Shown one piece after another: positions 1-10,694 of a DNA stretch of 38,348 nt. Location: positions 1-38,348 of the forward strand of contig JAPOXK010000009.1 in assembly GCA_026707145.1 (NCBI GenBank). The letters are read 5' to 3'. Origin of the DNA: Chloroflexota bacterium (GTDB lineage: Bacteria; Chloroflexota; Dehalococcoidia; Bin125). Under the pieces are notes generated by a model. It saw nothing but the letters and a program-made list of their open reading frames with translations, was not told the DNA's origin and made no database searches. Position 1 is the first letter of the stretch. Each line of letters starts with the position of its first letter. Made by a program: the position numbers and the translations under genes.

Positions 1-9
1 GATCCGCGC

Positions 10-30
10 AGTGAGCCGGAGAGGCTCACT
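10..30. terminator. Stem-loop downstream of katG
   Basis: A perfect 8-bp inverted repeat (AGTGAGCC / GGCTCACT) encloses a 5-nt loop, 60 nt past the katG stop codon. No T-run follows on either strand, so this is at best a weak or factor-assisted terminator or an RNA-stabilising hairpin. Nothing else is recognisable in the first 90 bases. Confidence 0.35.
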
Positions 31-90
31 CCTATCACCGAGTTCGCCGCCGGCGCAGAGTACACCCCACACGCTCCACCTCTGGGGTGG

Positions 91-2571
<2,481 letters not shown>

Positions 2572-2590
2572 TCACCGGGATCAATGTTCC

Positions 2591-2620
2591 AAAACGACCG
2601 AAGGAGCATGGTGTCGTTTT
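2591..2620. repeat. Inverted repeat upstream of katG
   Basis: Arms AAAACGAC and GTCGTTTT are perfect complements with a 14-nt spacer. It could be an operator or a hairpin. It lies about 380 nt from the katG start and 270 nt from the membrane protein start, so which gene it would serve is unclear. Confidence 0.35.
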
Positions 2621-2785
2621 CCTTGGCTGTCCGCCTCTCCGCATGACGTGCCTTGACCGACGTCCTCCTAGAAAATGTCAGGATCAGGTCGCTCGATCGC
2701 AATCACTGATCGTGGAGCCTGGTCCGGCGCGCGAACTCGGTCGACGGCTGGCGCGCTACGCTCATCCGCAATGGTTGCGATTCGA

Positions 2786-2791
2786 TATAAG
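2786..2791 (+). promoter_or_regulatory. -10-like box for the membrane protein gene
   Basis: TATAAG, five of six matches to TATAAT, about 100 nt before the ATG at 2889. No convincing -35 is seen. Confidence 0.3.
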
Positions 2792-2888
2792 TCCCCCTAG
2801 ACCCATGCCACCAGTTCCCCGGACCTCGCCGATCTGTTTTCCCAGCCCTGCAAGGCAGGACAGCGTCGAGCGACGAGGACGCTAAGCC

Positions 2889-3626
2889 ATGGAGGGAAAC
2901 AGCTCCGCTCAAGCAGCCTCGGACCAAGGCGGGCGAACGCGCCGGTGGGGGGCACCGGCCGGTCTGATCGCCGTGTTGGCGGTCGGAATCCTGGCACTGC
3001 CCGGTATGGGCGCTCGCTACCTCCTCCACGGTGATCTGGACATATTCCAGTGCCTGTTCAGCTTGTTCTTCTCGATCAATCTCTTGATCTGCTACTGGGA
3101 GATGTGCCTGTTCCTCCGAAGGGACTACATCGAGGAGCGTGCGGAATTCTGGCGCAGACGGCGGCACGAGACCGGCAGAACCCCCGCCGTAGAATTCCTC
3201 ACGACCCGCGTGCCGCTGAACCGGGTCCTCTCTCCGACGGTCTGGGCAGATGTCTGGGCGACGTACTCGCTGTTTGATTCGGCGTATGCCGATCGCAACA
3301 CGTACGGTTTCAACGTCGATATCGCGAATGGGTTCCTGACACCTGCACTGAGCTTGACTCTCTACGTGACCTATACTGCCGGGCTTCTGCCGGCCGTCGC
3401 CGCCGGCATTCTTGGGGCGATGCTCTTCTGGCAGTGGGTGTACGCGTCCTCGCTCTACTTGGTTAGTTTCCTCGTGGGACAGAAGCAAACCCGCATCACT
3501 ACGCGAGAGTTTTATATCTATGTCTTCGGCCCGAACGCCGTTTGGGTGTTGATCCCGATGCTGGGGCTGTACGTCTCTGTCCGCCTGATCCTGGATGGCG
3601 ACTACAGCGCTCTGGGTATTGATTAA
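2889..3626 (+). CDS. Hypothetical multipass membrane protein
   Basis: A 245-aa protein I cannot assign to a named family. A hydrophilic N-terminus (about 1-20) is followed by hydrophobic segments at about 22-40, 52-76, 147-190 (probably two helices) and 212-234, giving roughly five membrane passes. A charged loop at about 78-110 carries the Arg-rich stretch FWRRRRHE. Aromatic-rich helices with Cys, Trp and Glu inside the second segment (residues 67-72, ICYWEM) are unusual. The start is the first ATG, with only a weak GAGGA before it. The gene converges on the DUF4389 gene and has no obvious operon partner. Composition resembles real coding sequence, but function is unknown. Confidence 0.75.
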   Translation: MEGNSSAQAASDQGGRTRRWGAPAGLIAVLAVGILALPGMGARYLLHGDLDIFQCLFSLFFSINLLICYWEMCLFLRRDYIEERAEFWRRRRHETGRTPAVEFLTTRVPLNRVLSPTVWADVWATYSLFDSAYADRNTYGFNVDIANGFLTPALSLTLYVTYTAGLLPAVAAGILGAMLFWQWVYASSLYLVSFLVGQKQTRITTREFYIYVFGPNAVWVLIPMLGLYVSVRLILDGDYSALGID

Positions 3627-3802
3627 GGGTTGCCCTGACGCGCCCGCTCCGTAGGTTGGCTGCGATGCAGGCTTGCCGCCATGATGCAGCTGGCTGCTAC
3701 GCGCGCGACCTGTCGCCCGGCAGCCTCGCTCTCTGAAGGCGACCTCGCCCTAAGGCCTGTTTGCATGCAGCGTCGCAGGCCGCCCCGCCGGGTCCGGCGA
3801 CC

Positions 3803-4441
3803 CTACGGCCCCAGGCGGAAGGGCGGGTAGCGGTCCGTCGTGAGCAGCCACGCATAGGCGTCGACGCGCAGCGACCAGCGCTGCACCCCCAACACGAAGT
3901 CGAACATCCGGCGCGGGTAGCGGCCCGTGATGAGAATCGTGAACCAGGCCAGCACCGTGACCACCAACGCGATGATCCAGAGGACGATTAGCACGACGTA
4001 GTGTGGAAGCGCCAGCAGCCACTTGACCAGCGGCAGCACGCGGTGGAGATCCCGCCCGGCGTCGGGGTAGTCGATCTCCAGGTGCACGGCCTGCGCCTCG
4101 TCGGTCGAGGGGTACTCGTCCCGCAGCAGCAGGATGTAGGCCCCTACGCGCGTCGTGAAGCGCGTCAGCTCCAGGTGCCAGTCGAACCACCAGCGCGGGT
4201 ACTTGCGCCGGAAGAGCAACATCAGCAGCGCCGGCAGGAAGAGCACGCCGCCGGAGGAAACCACGATCCAGGCGGTGTCGCCGCCGTCGTAGACATCCGC
4301 GAAGCCGCCGGTCACCAAGGCCGCGACGACCAGGATCGGGATCAGCAAGATGAGGCGGAACAGCGTGGTCACACGGCTCAGCCCTTCCTCGGGGTAGTCG
4401 ATGTCGAGCCGGGCCGGGTAGCCGTCGTCCTGCGAGGTCAT
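3803..4441 (-). CDS. DUF4389 domain membrane protein (two copies)
   Basis: A 212-aa membrane protein made of two DUF4389-type units. Each begins with a short beta-like stretch (ARLDIDYPEEGLSR and VHLEIDYPDAGRD), then a hydrophobic hairpin, then an Arg/aromatic-rich segment; the C-terminus reads LTDRYPPF-like (LLTTDRYPPF). Membrane segments lie near residues 25-50, 60-80 and 130-165. The family is widespread in Actinobacteria and Chloroflexota and its function is unknown. I chose the ATG at 4441 because GGAGG precedes it by 5 nt; the 56 residues upstream in frame look non-coding. A consensus TATAAT lies 98 nt upstream. Confidence 0.85.
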   Translation of the reverse strand: MTSQDDGYPARLDIDYPEEGLSRVTTLFRLILLIPILVVAALVTGGFADVYDGGDTAWIVVSSGGVLFLPALLMLLFRRKYPRWWFDWHLELTRFTTRVGAYILLLRDEYPSTDEAQAVHLEIDYPDAGRDLHRVLPLVKWLLALPHYVVLIVLWIIALVVTVLAWFTILITGRYPRRMFDFVLGVQRWSLRVDAYAWLLTTDRYPPFRLGP

Positions 4442-4538
4442 GTAGTCCTCCAAGGGGGATGCTGCGATCGTGCGTAAGGTCCTAGGAGCCGGGCTGGCGG
4501 TGATCCGCAGAGCCGAAAAGCTTCGGCAGACCCTCCGG

Positions 4539-4544
4539 ATTATA
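4539..4544 (-). promoter_or_regulatory. -10 box (TATAAT) for the DUF4389 gene
   Basis: A perfect TATAAT on the minus strand. It predicts transcription starting near 4532 and a leader of about 90 nt. No good -35 is present. Confidence 0.5.
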
Positions 4545-4721
4545 TGCTCCGCCCAGTGGGCGGATGGCACCTCCAAGGCCTCTGTCGTGCTACGAGTCTG
4601 ATAGGGCAAGGTAGTTCAACGCCGGAGACCAGATGAAGCGCTATGTCCGCTGGGAGCGGGATGGCATCCGAGGTGCAAGGCCTTATTGTTCTTCGCTTCG
4701 ACTCCACAGACACCGTGTGTG

Positions 4722-5684
4722 ATGGCTAGCGGACTGCGTGTCGCGGTGAGCGGCGTGGCCGGGTCCATTGGGTCGAAGTTGGTGGAGCGGCTGGCAGCAT
4801 CAGACGGCGTGGACAGCGTCGTTGCCTTCGACGCCCGTCCAGTGGTCGTCGACCATCCCAAGGTGATGTCCTTCCAGCAGGACATTCGCCAACCCCTTGC
4901 GGGCATCCTGCGTCGGCACGGTGTCGACGCCTTCGTTCATCTGGCCTTTCTGCTGCGCGCCGGGCGCAACCGTGCGTCTGCGCGGCGGGTGAACGTGGGC
5001 GGCACGGCCGAGGTGCTGCGCGAGTGTCGAGCCGCAGGAGTGCGCCGCCTGCTCTACCTGAGCAGCACGACCGTCTACGGTGCGCGGGCAGGCGACCCGC
5101 AGCCGTACACGGAAGAGTCGCCCGTACGGCCCGTGCGGGGCTTCCAGTACGCGGAGGACAAGGCCGCAACCGAGTCCCTGCTGCAGGCCTTCGCCGCAGA
5201 GAATCCGGACACCTGCGTCACCGTGCTGCGCGGCTGCCCGGTCGTGGGTCCCCGGTCGGAGAACTTCGCGACACAGGCGCTCCGCAGGCTGGTGCGGGTA
5301 CGCATTCGGGGCGCGGACCCACCGATGCAGTTCGTCCACGAGAACGACCTACTCAGCGCATTGGAGCTGTGCCTGTTGGAGCCGGTTCCCGGCGTCTTCA
5401 ACGTGACGGGCGAGGGCACCGTTGCATACAGCGAGCTGGTACGAGTGACGGGCGCGCGCTGCGTGACGCTGCCCGCGCCGGTGCTCGCGTGCATCGCGCA
5501 GGCGAGCTGGGCGCTGCGGCTACAGAGCGATGCCCCAGCCGCTGGGCTGGCCATGGCGCGATGGCCGTGGGTGGCGAGCCATGAGAAGCTGACGCGCGAG
5601 ACGGGGTTCCGCCCCCGGTACACCTCGCGGGAGGCACTGCAGGCATCGACGCTGGCAAAGGACCGCGGGGCGCCACGGGACTGA
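4722..5684 (+). CDS. NAD-dependent epimerase/dehydratase family protein
   Basis: An extended short-chain dehydrogenase (SDR-e) of 320 aa with an N-terminal Rossmann fold that probably acts on a nucleotide sugar or similar substrate. The GxxGxxG dinucleotide motif is GVAGSIG (11-17). The active site shows Ser114-Ser115-Thr116 in YLSSTTVYG and Tyr143-x3-Lys147 (YAEDK). The substrate-binding half ends in FRPRYTSREAL, usual for the family. The first ATG (4722) gives the standard distance to the Rossmann motif; an upstream TTG at 4686 is possible but unnecessary. The next gene starts 38 nt downstream on the same strand, so co-transcription is likely. The exact substrate cannot be read from sequence. 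Confidence 0.9.
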   Translation: MASGLRVAVSGVAGSIGSKLVERLAASDGVDSVVAFDARPVVVDHPKVMSFQQDIRQPLAGILRRHGVDAFVHLAFLLRAGRNRASARRVNVGGTAEVLRECRAAGVRRLLYLSSTTVYGARAGDPQPYTEESPVRPVRGFQYAEDKAATESLLQAFAAENPDTCVTVLRGCPVVGPRSENFATQALRRLVRVRIRGADPPMQFVHENDLLSALELCLLEPVPGVFNVTGEGTVAYSELVRVTGARCVTLPAPVLACIAQASWALRLQSDAPAAGLAMARWPWVASHEKLTRETGFRPRYTSREALQASTLAKDRGAPRD

Positions 5685-5722
5685 CCTCCTGGCGTGCCTT
5701 CTCGATATGGGGGAGAGCCACT

Positions 5723-6634
5723 ATGCCTAGAGTGGATCAGGCCAATTCACACAACGCACCCGGTCCCTGGTTCGTGGACACGCGCTGCATCAGGTGCGAT
5801 GCTGCCCGGCATTGGGCGCCCGGCCTGATCGAGATGGATGCCGATGGGCGTTCCTTTGTCGCCCGGCAGCCCATCAACGAGGATCAGGAAGCTGCGCTAT
5901 GGCGCGCCGCCGCAGCATGCCCAACCAAGTCCATAGGCAACCGAGAACATCGCAGGGAGCCGGAGGGGGTGTTCCCTTACCCGATGGAGGTTGGGGTCTA
6001 CGCCCTCGGCAACAACGCCCTTTCATCATTCGGCGGCCACTCGTATCTAGTGGTGCGTCCCGACGGCAACCTGATGATCGATTCCCCGCGATTCAGCCGC
6101 CCACTTGCTTCGAGCATCGATCGGATGGGTGGGATTGCCCACCTGTTGCTGAGTCATCGGGACGACGTGGCCGACGCGGACCGCTGGGCGGAGCGGTACG
6201 GGGCCAGAGTGTGGATAGGCGAAGCCGATGCCGACGCCGCTCCCTATGCAACCGATCTGTTGGATGGCTCCACCGTGGCCTTCATCGCGTCAGGGGTGAG
6301 CGGAATCCCCGCTCCGGGGCACACCAAGGGCCATGTCCTCTATCACGTGGACGACCGGTGCCTGTTCACCGGCGATACACTGCTCTGGAACCATCGGCGA
6401 GGCGAATTCGACGTAACACCGGTACAGACGTGGTACTCGTGGTCGGCGCTTGCTGACACCATGGACAGGATCGCCTCATTGCAGGTGGAGTGGGTGTTCC
6501 CCGGTCACGGCATGTGGCGGCACACCAACGCTCAGGAGTGGACTCGTCTCATGTCCGCGTTGGGACCGGCCATGAGACGAGTCGGGCGAAGCGCTTGGGC
6601 TCGGCGTCCGAATACCCCGTACGACTGGTACTAA
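5723..6634 (+). CDS. Ferredoxin-domain / metallo-beta-lactamase fusion protein
   Basis: A 303-aa fusion. Residues 14-75 form a small ferredoxin-like domain with Cys22, Cys25 and Cys66 (CIRC and CPT); the position that would hold the third cysteine of the usual CxxCxxC is Ala28, so a cluster with three Cys ligands or a degraded site is implied. Residues 90-270 form an MBL fold: LSHRDDVADAD (His145, Asp147, Asp148) replaces the canonical HxHxDH, followed by PGHTKGH (His200), FTGDTL (Asp218) and FPGHG (His262). The altered first motif suggests different metal binding and possibly redox chemistry rather than ordinary hydrolysis. The start is supported by GGGGGAG 7 nt upstream. It follows the epimerase gene by 38 nt. 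Confidence 0.88.
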   Translation: MPRVDQANSHNAPGPWFVDTRCIRCDAARHWAPGLIEMDADGRSFVARQPINEDQEAALWRAAAACPTKSIGNREHRREPEGVFPYPMEVGVYALGNNALSSFGGHSYLVVRPDGNLMIDSPRFSRPLASSIDRMGGIAHLLLSHRDDVADADRWAERYGARVWIGEADADAAPYATDLLDGSTVAFIASGVSGIPAPGHTKGHVLYHVDDRCLFTGDTLLWNHRRGEFDVTPVQTWYSWSALADTMDRIASLQVEWVFPGHGMWRHTNAQEWTRLMSALGPAMRRVGRSAWARRPNTPYDWY

Positions 6635-6740
6635 CAACCTGCATGCCTGACTACCAAGCCAATGTCATCACTGAGTGTTTCCCCTCGCGATTTGGCGGTC
6701 CCAGGGCGCATCCTGTTGCTGGGCGACCGAAGCGAGCGGG

Positions 6741-6746
6741 TAAAAT
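6741..6746 (+). promoter_or_regulatory. -10-like box for tRNA-Ser
   Basis: TAAAAT (five of six) lies 21 nt before the tRNA 5' end. A TTGCTG at 6716-6721 could be a distant -35, but the spacing of 19 is long. Confidence 0.45.
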
Positions 6747-6767
6747 AATGCAACGCTTGAACGGATC

Positions 6768-6859
6768 GGAGAGGTGCTGGAGTGGCTGAACAGGCACGCC
6801 TGGAAAGCGTGTAGGGGCTTTACGGTCCCTCGTGGGTTCGAATCCCACCCTCTCCGCCA
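6768..6859 (+). tRNA. tRNA-Ser (anticodon GGA)
   Basis: A class II tRNA of 92 nt. The acceptor stem GGAGAGG (6768-6774) pairs with CCTCTCC (6849-6855), followed by discriminator G and an encoded CCA. The anticodon stem CACGC/GCGTG encloses CTGGAAA with anticodon GGA at 6802-6804, reading UCC and UCU. The long variable arm and the GTGGGTTCGAATCCCAC T-arm are present. No attachment-site duplication or integrase is seen nearby. Confidence 0.97.
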
Positions 6860-7067
6860 CATCCACAAAAGTCCTGGGAATTAAGTCTTTTCCTGCGATG
6901 TACGAATTATTCCCCTCGTTCCTCCTCCCATTAGCAGGTGGAATGAAAGGGGGACCTGTGGGACCTCCTGGGTTTCCGGGCCGGAGCCGGCATTCCTCAC
7001 TGGGGGAGCGGCGCGCCAGCGGCTGGATCACGATCTGCTGCCGCTCTGCCCCACCCCAACCCGGCCG
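6860..7067. other. Intergenic, tRNA-Ser to secreted peptidase
   Basis: About 200 bases with no convincing gene, terminator or repeat. The short open frames here are of low quality. Confidence 0.4.
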
Positions 7068-9458
7068 CTAGTCTCCGGGTGCCGACGAGGTGATCGCATC
7101 GAAGATGGCGTGCAGCTCGGGAAACTCGGGGGGCACGTCGCGGTCTAATTCCCTCCCGTTGCCCAGGGCGAGCGTGACCGCGCCGATGCGCGGCACGCCG
7201 CTCGGGTCCGCCACGATGAACGTGACCGCCGCCGCCCCGTAGAAGGCGGTGCCATCGTGCAGCAGCCAGTCATACTCGCGGTAGAGCGTGAAGGTGCGCG
7301 CGATGTTGCCGCGGTGGACCGTGACGGTTCCGCCATGGCGCACGACCGTGCAGCCCGGTCCCGGCGCCAAGAGATCCACCCGTTTGACGCCTTGTGCGTC
7401 GGCCCACGCGATGGGGCAGGCTTGCGGCTCGTCGGGGTCGGGGGGCGGCGGCGCGGCGAGCGATCGCAGCCAGCGGCCGAAGCTGGCGTAAAAGTCGTCC
7501 AGGGACGCCCCGAAGACCGCTGCGAAGCGGCCGGTATCGTCGGTGCCGGCGTCGTGCCAGGTCGGCCAGGTGAAGGCGGCGAACAACGGGTCGATCCCGA
7601 ACCGCTCGACGAGGTGCCGGACCGCTAAAGCGTAGACGTGGTATCGATCGGACCGCTCGATGGCGGTGATGGCGAGCTCGGCATCGGCCAGCGCCGCTGG
7701 CACCGGCGCGATCAGGCTGGCGGCGTGTTCCTCGCGGAAGGCCCAGGCCGTTTCGACGTCCCAGCGGCCGGTGCCCAGCGCCGCTTGCGTGGCCAGATAC
7801 TCGGCGCCACCTTCGACCAGCCACCGCGGCGGGGGCGCACGATCCATGCCGAGCTCGAACTGGAGGACGTGGGCGTATTCATGCGCAATGGTGCTCCAAA
7901 ACGGACAGGCGGCGACCACGTGGACGAGAGCGCCGCGCGCGACGCCGCACTCCCTTCCTCTGGTGACCCACGGGTAGGTCGTATCATCGGCGTCGAGGAG
8001 AAAGGTCGCGGCCGTGGCGCTGAGGCCGTAGGCGCGCTCGAAGAAGTCCACGATCGCTTCCACCGCGCCGACCATCGCGCGGCGCTCGTCGGTCAGCGGG
8101 CCGAAGAAGACCACGGAATGGAAGGGGCGGCTCAACCGCGGGGTGTCCCCGCCGGCCGGCGCTAGGCGTGCGCGCCAGTAGGCGAACGCGTTCGTGAACT
8201 GGTCGACCGTCATCCCGAAGGCGGCGCGGAAGGCGGCGCGCCAATCGCCGCTGAGCCGGGTCCGGGCGTACTGCTCCAGGGCCGCCTCCCCCGTCCACTG
8301 GACGAGCCAGTCGACCGCAAGCGCGCCGATCCAGCGCTGGAATGCCCGGCGGCTCGACTCCCAAAGGGGCCGGTCGGACGAGTACTCGTTCAGCAGCGCG
8401 CCGTCGAGCGCTAGGTCGGTGGCGCGGGTATACCCGATCATCGCGTGGTAGAAGGTCCAGTAGGGCTGCAGGCCGGCGCCGTCCATCCAGCGCGCGTAGA
8501 CGTACTGGGCTTGCCCGGCGACGAGCCACTCGGGCTCCGGGTGGTCCGGTCCCGTGACGAGGACGGCGGCGCCGGCGTAGCTCTCCGCCACGGCGGCGGC
8601 GGCCAACTGGCCGAGATCGGCGTGGAGGCAGGGCAGGTAGAGGGTCGCCCGGTAAGTGCCGGCGCCGGTGAGGCAGGGAAAGGGAAACTCCTGCACGTGC
8701 ACCTGGAACGGATGGGGCGTGATCCCGAGCCGGCGGTCGAAATAGTCGTGGACTTCGGCCACAGCCTGCTCTAGGGTCCGCCGGTCGCTCTCCGGCAGCC
8801 AGGCCGCATTGGTGATCGTCGGGCCACCCAGCGCAGGCCCCCAGACGGCCGGCGCCTTGAGCTGCAGGTAAAGCGCTTCCCCGCGGCGCACGGGGAACCC
8901 CCACGCCGCCGGGCTGTCGCCGCCAGGGTCGTACCGGTCGAATGCTTGCGTGCGGCTGTTCCAGCGCTGGGCCTGCACGAGCTGCTCGGCCACGCGCCCG
9001 AGGACGGCCCCGATGGGACGCTCCCCGGCCCAGGCCCAGACGACCGCGTGCCGCCCTGCCCCGAGCGCCGCGACGGGCGGCTCCCGAAGCGCGTCCTGCT
9101 GCCAGAGCAGGGTGGACTCCCCCGCGATCCGGATCCACAGGGGCTCGCCGGTGCGGATCAGCCGCTCGGCGCCGCGCGCCAGCGGCTCCCATGTCACCAA
9201 CGAGGCAGCGGGGTCCACCGGACCGGGCGCAAGAACGGCCGCGATCTCGCTGGGGGACGCATCCGCCTGATCGAAGAGATCATCGACCGGGCCGTCCGCG
9301 CCCAGCCAGCCCACGAAGTTCCAGCCGGGGTGCAGCCACAGCCACACGGTCGTTGTGGCAGGCGCGGGGGACTGCGCCCGGCCGGCCGACGGCGCGAGAA
9401 GCAGGGCAGAGGCAAAGACGATGGTCAGCGCCAAGACCAAGGCGACGGTACGGTGCAT
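7068..9458 (-). CDS. Secreted M1-like metallopeptidase (peptidase MA family) with degenerate duplicate
   Basis: A 796-aa exported protein. Residues 1-28 are a signal peptide ending near AGRAQS. Residues 37-120 and 134-203 are two copies of a GWN-type module (HPGWNFVGW, then a matching repeat ending GEALYLQL) common in secreted Chloroflexota proteins. Two gluzincin-like modules follow. The second holds a perfect HExxH-x18-E site: HEYAH at 526-530 and Glu549 in WLVEGGAEY. The first aligns (AESYAG at 291-296, WLVAGQAQY at 311-319) but has lost all three zinc ligands and the catalytic Glu. A C-terminal beta-rich tail (about 690-796) may bind substrate or wall. The ATG at 9458 has AGAGGAC upstream and begins the signal peptide. 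Substrate unknown. Confidence 0.85.
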   Translation of the reverse strand: MHRTVALVLALTIVFASALLLAPSAGRAQSPAPATTTVWLWLHPGWNFVGWLGADGPVDDLFDQADASPSEIAAVLAPGPVDPAASLVTWEPLARGAERLIRTGEPLWIRIAGESTLLWQQDALREPPVAALGAGRHAVVWAWAGERPIGAVLGRVAEQLVQAQRWNSRTQAFDRYDPGGDSPAAWGFPVRRGEALYLQLKAPAVWGPALGGPTITNAAWLPESDRRTLEQAVAEVHDYFDRRLGITPHPFQVHVQEFPFPCLTGAGTYRATLYLPCLHADLGQLAAAAVAESYAGAAVLVTGPDHPEPEWLVAGQAQYVYARWMDGAGLQPYWTFYHAMIGYTRATDLALDGALLNEYSSDRPLWESSRRAFQRWIGALAVDWLVQWTGEAALEQYARTRLSGDWRAAFRAAFGMTVDQFTNAFAYWRARLAPAGGDTPRLSRPFHSVVFFGPLTDERRAMVGAVEAIVDFFERAYGLSATAATFLLDADDTTYPWVTRGRECGVARGALVHVVAACPFWSTIAHEYAHVLQFELGMDRAPPPRWLVEGGAEYLATQAALGTGRWDVETAWAFREEHAASLIAPVPAALADAELAITAIERSDRYHVYALAVRHLVERFGIDPLFAAFTWPTWHDAGTDDTGRFAAVFGASLDDFYASFGRWLRSLAAPPPPDPDEPQACPIAWADAQGVKRVDLLAPGPGCTVVRHGGTVTVHRGNIARTFTLYREYDWLLHDGTAFYGAAAVTFIVADPSGVPRIGAVTLALGNGRELDRDVPPEFPELHAIFDAITSSAPGD

Positions 9459-9631
9459 GCCAAGGGTCCTCTGCGCTCCACCCGGACGGAAGGTGTCACA
9501 GCAGCGCGACGACAATTCGGAGCTGGCTTCAACGGTCGCAGGTTGTGGCCACCCTCTCCGTCATCCTAGCCACTGTATATTCCCACCCCTATGGAGCGAC
9601 CGCCTTGGCCATGGCGTCCGTCCCGACGCAT

Positions 9632-10513
9632 TCAGGCGCGCGCGACTTGAACTCCCGGCGCCGGGGCGGCCTCGAAATCGCCGGGCGCGCCCCCGATCAG
9701 CTCCGTGTCCCTGGGCAGTCTGCGGCGCATGATCCGGATCGCCTCTGCGTTGTTGTCGATCAGGACGAAGCCGCGATCGAGGCGGGCGCAGACGGCCCCC
9801 GTGGTGCCCGATCCGGCGAAGCAGTCCAGCACGATGGATCCCGCTGAGCTCGACGCCCGCACGATCCGCTCGATCAGGGGCTCCGGCTTCTGTGTCGGAT
9901 ACCCCGTCCGCTCCTTGCTCCCGGGGGCGACGATCGTGTGCCACCAGGTGTCGGTGGGCAGCTTGCCCTTGGCCGCCTTCTCCGGCCCCGCCAGCCCCGG
10001 CGCCATGTAGGGAATCCGGTCGATGTCGTCGCGGTTGAAGGTGTATCGCTGCGGGTCCTTGACGTAGAGCAGGATGTTGTCGTGCTTGGCCGGCCAGCGC
10101 CGTTTGGGCCGTCCGCCGTAGTCGTAGGCCCAGATGATCTCGTTCAGGAAGCAGTCGCGCCCGAAGATCTGATCGAGCAGGACTTTGCAGTAGTGCACCT
10201 CGCGGTAATCGATGTGGAAGTAGAGCGAGCCGCTGTCCGAGAGGAGGCGCTTGATCTCGATGAGCCGCGGCTCCAGGAAGGCCAGGAAGTCGTCGAACTG
10301 ATCATGGAACTGGCTCTTTGAGATCTGCTCGCTGCGGTAGCGTTTCCCCTGGAATCCGACGCGATCCCCGTTGTCGTCCCTGACCGTTCGCAGCCGCGTC
10401 CGCGTCTGCCATCCCCCGGTATTGAACGGCGGATCGATGTAGACCAGATCGGCCAAGCCGCTTGGAAGGTCTCGCAGAATCGGGAGGTTGTCGCCGAAAT
10501 AGATCTTCCGCAC
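9632..10513 (-). CDS. Orphan DNA methyltransferase (N6-adenine/N4-cytosine, beta class)
   Basis: An AdoMet-dependent DNA amino-methyltransferase of 293 aa (N6_N4_Mtase family). Catalytic motif IV DPPF (27-30) comes first; TGYPTQKP (203-210, motif X) and the AdoMet-binding FAGSGTT (232-238, motif I) come near the C-terminus. This order defines the beta class, and DPPF favours adenine N6 methylation. Target-recognition sequence lies at about 110-200. No restriction endonuclease or specificity subunit is adjacent, so it is an orphan by context. The only available start in frame is GTG at 10513, since a TAG lies four codons upstream. No Shine-Dalgarno precedes it, and a TAGGCT -10-like box ends 6 nt before, consistent with a leaderless mRNA. 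Confidence 0.92.
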   Translation of the reverse strand: MRKIYFGDNLPILRDLPSGLADLVYIDPPFNTGGWQTRTRLRTVRDDNGDRVGFQGKRYRSEQISKSQFHDQFDDFLAFLEPRLIEIKRLLSDSGSLYFHIDYREVHYCKVLLDQIFGRDCFLNEIIWAYDYGGRPKRRWPAKHDNILLYVKDPQRYTFNRDDIDRIPYMAPGLAGPEKAAKGKLPTDTWWHTIVAPGSKERTGYPTQKPEPLIERIVRASSSAGSIVLDCFAGSGTTGAVCARLDRGFVLIDNNAEAIRIMRRRLPRDTELIGGAPGDFEAAPAPGVQVARA

Positions 10514-10519
10514 ATCGCG

Positions 10520-10525
10520 AGCCTA
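10520..10525 (-). promoter_or_regulatory. -10-like box directly upstream of the methyltransferase
   Basis: TAGGCT on the minus strand, ending 6 nt before the GTG start. This would place the transcription start on or next to the start codon (leaderless). Confidence 0.3.
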
Positions 10526-10694
10526 GCAGTCCGCAGGCTTGCGATAGGCTCGCCGTCACCGTAACGCTGTGGGGTCCTTCGCTACCGCATCTCCAGCGGC
10601 CGCGCGGGGGCTGTGGCTATTTGGTCGATGCCCGCCGGTGCCGTCCGCAACGGGTGCCCGTTCGCAGTCGGCGGCGCATGACGCACCTTGCCCG

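Noticed and set aside
2599..2647. 12-codon ORF after AGGAGC at 2602 (ATG 2608)
   Set aside because: The Shine-Dalgarno is too close to the ATG and the peptide is too short and featureless to claim.
6768..7067. tRNA-Ser as an integration site for a mobile island
   Set aside because: No integrase and no repeated tRNA 3' end were found; the downstream genes look ordinary for the region.
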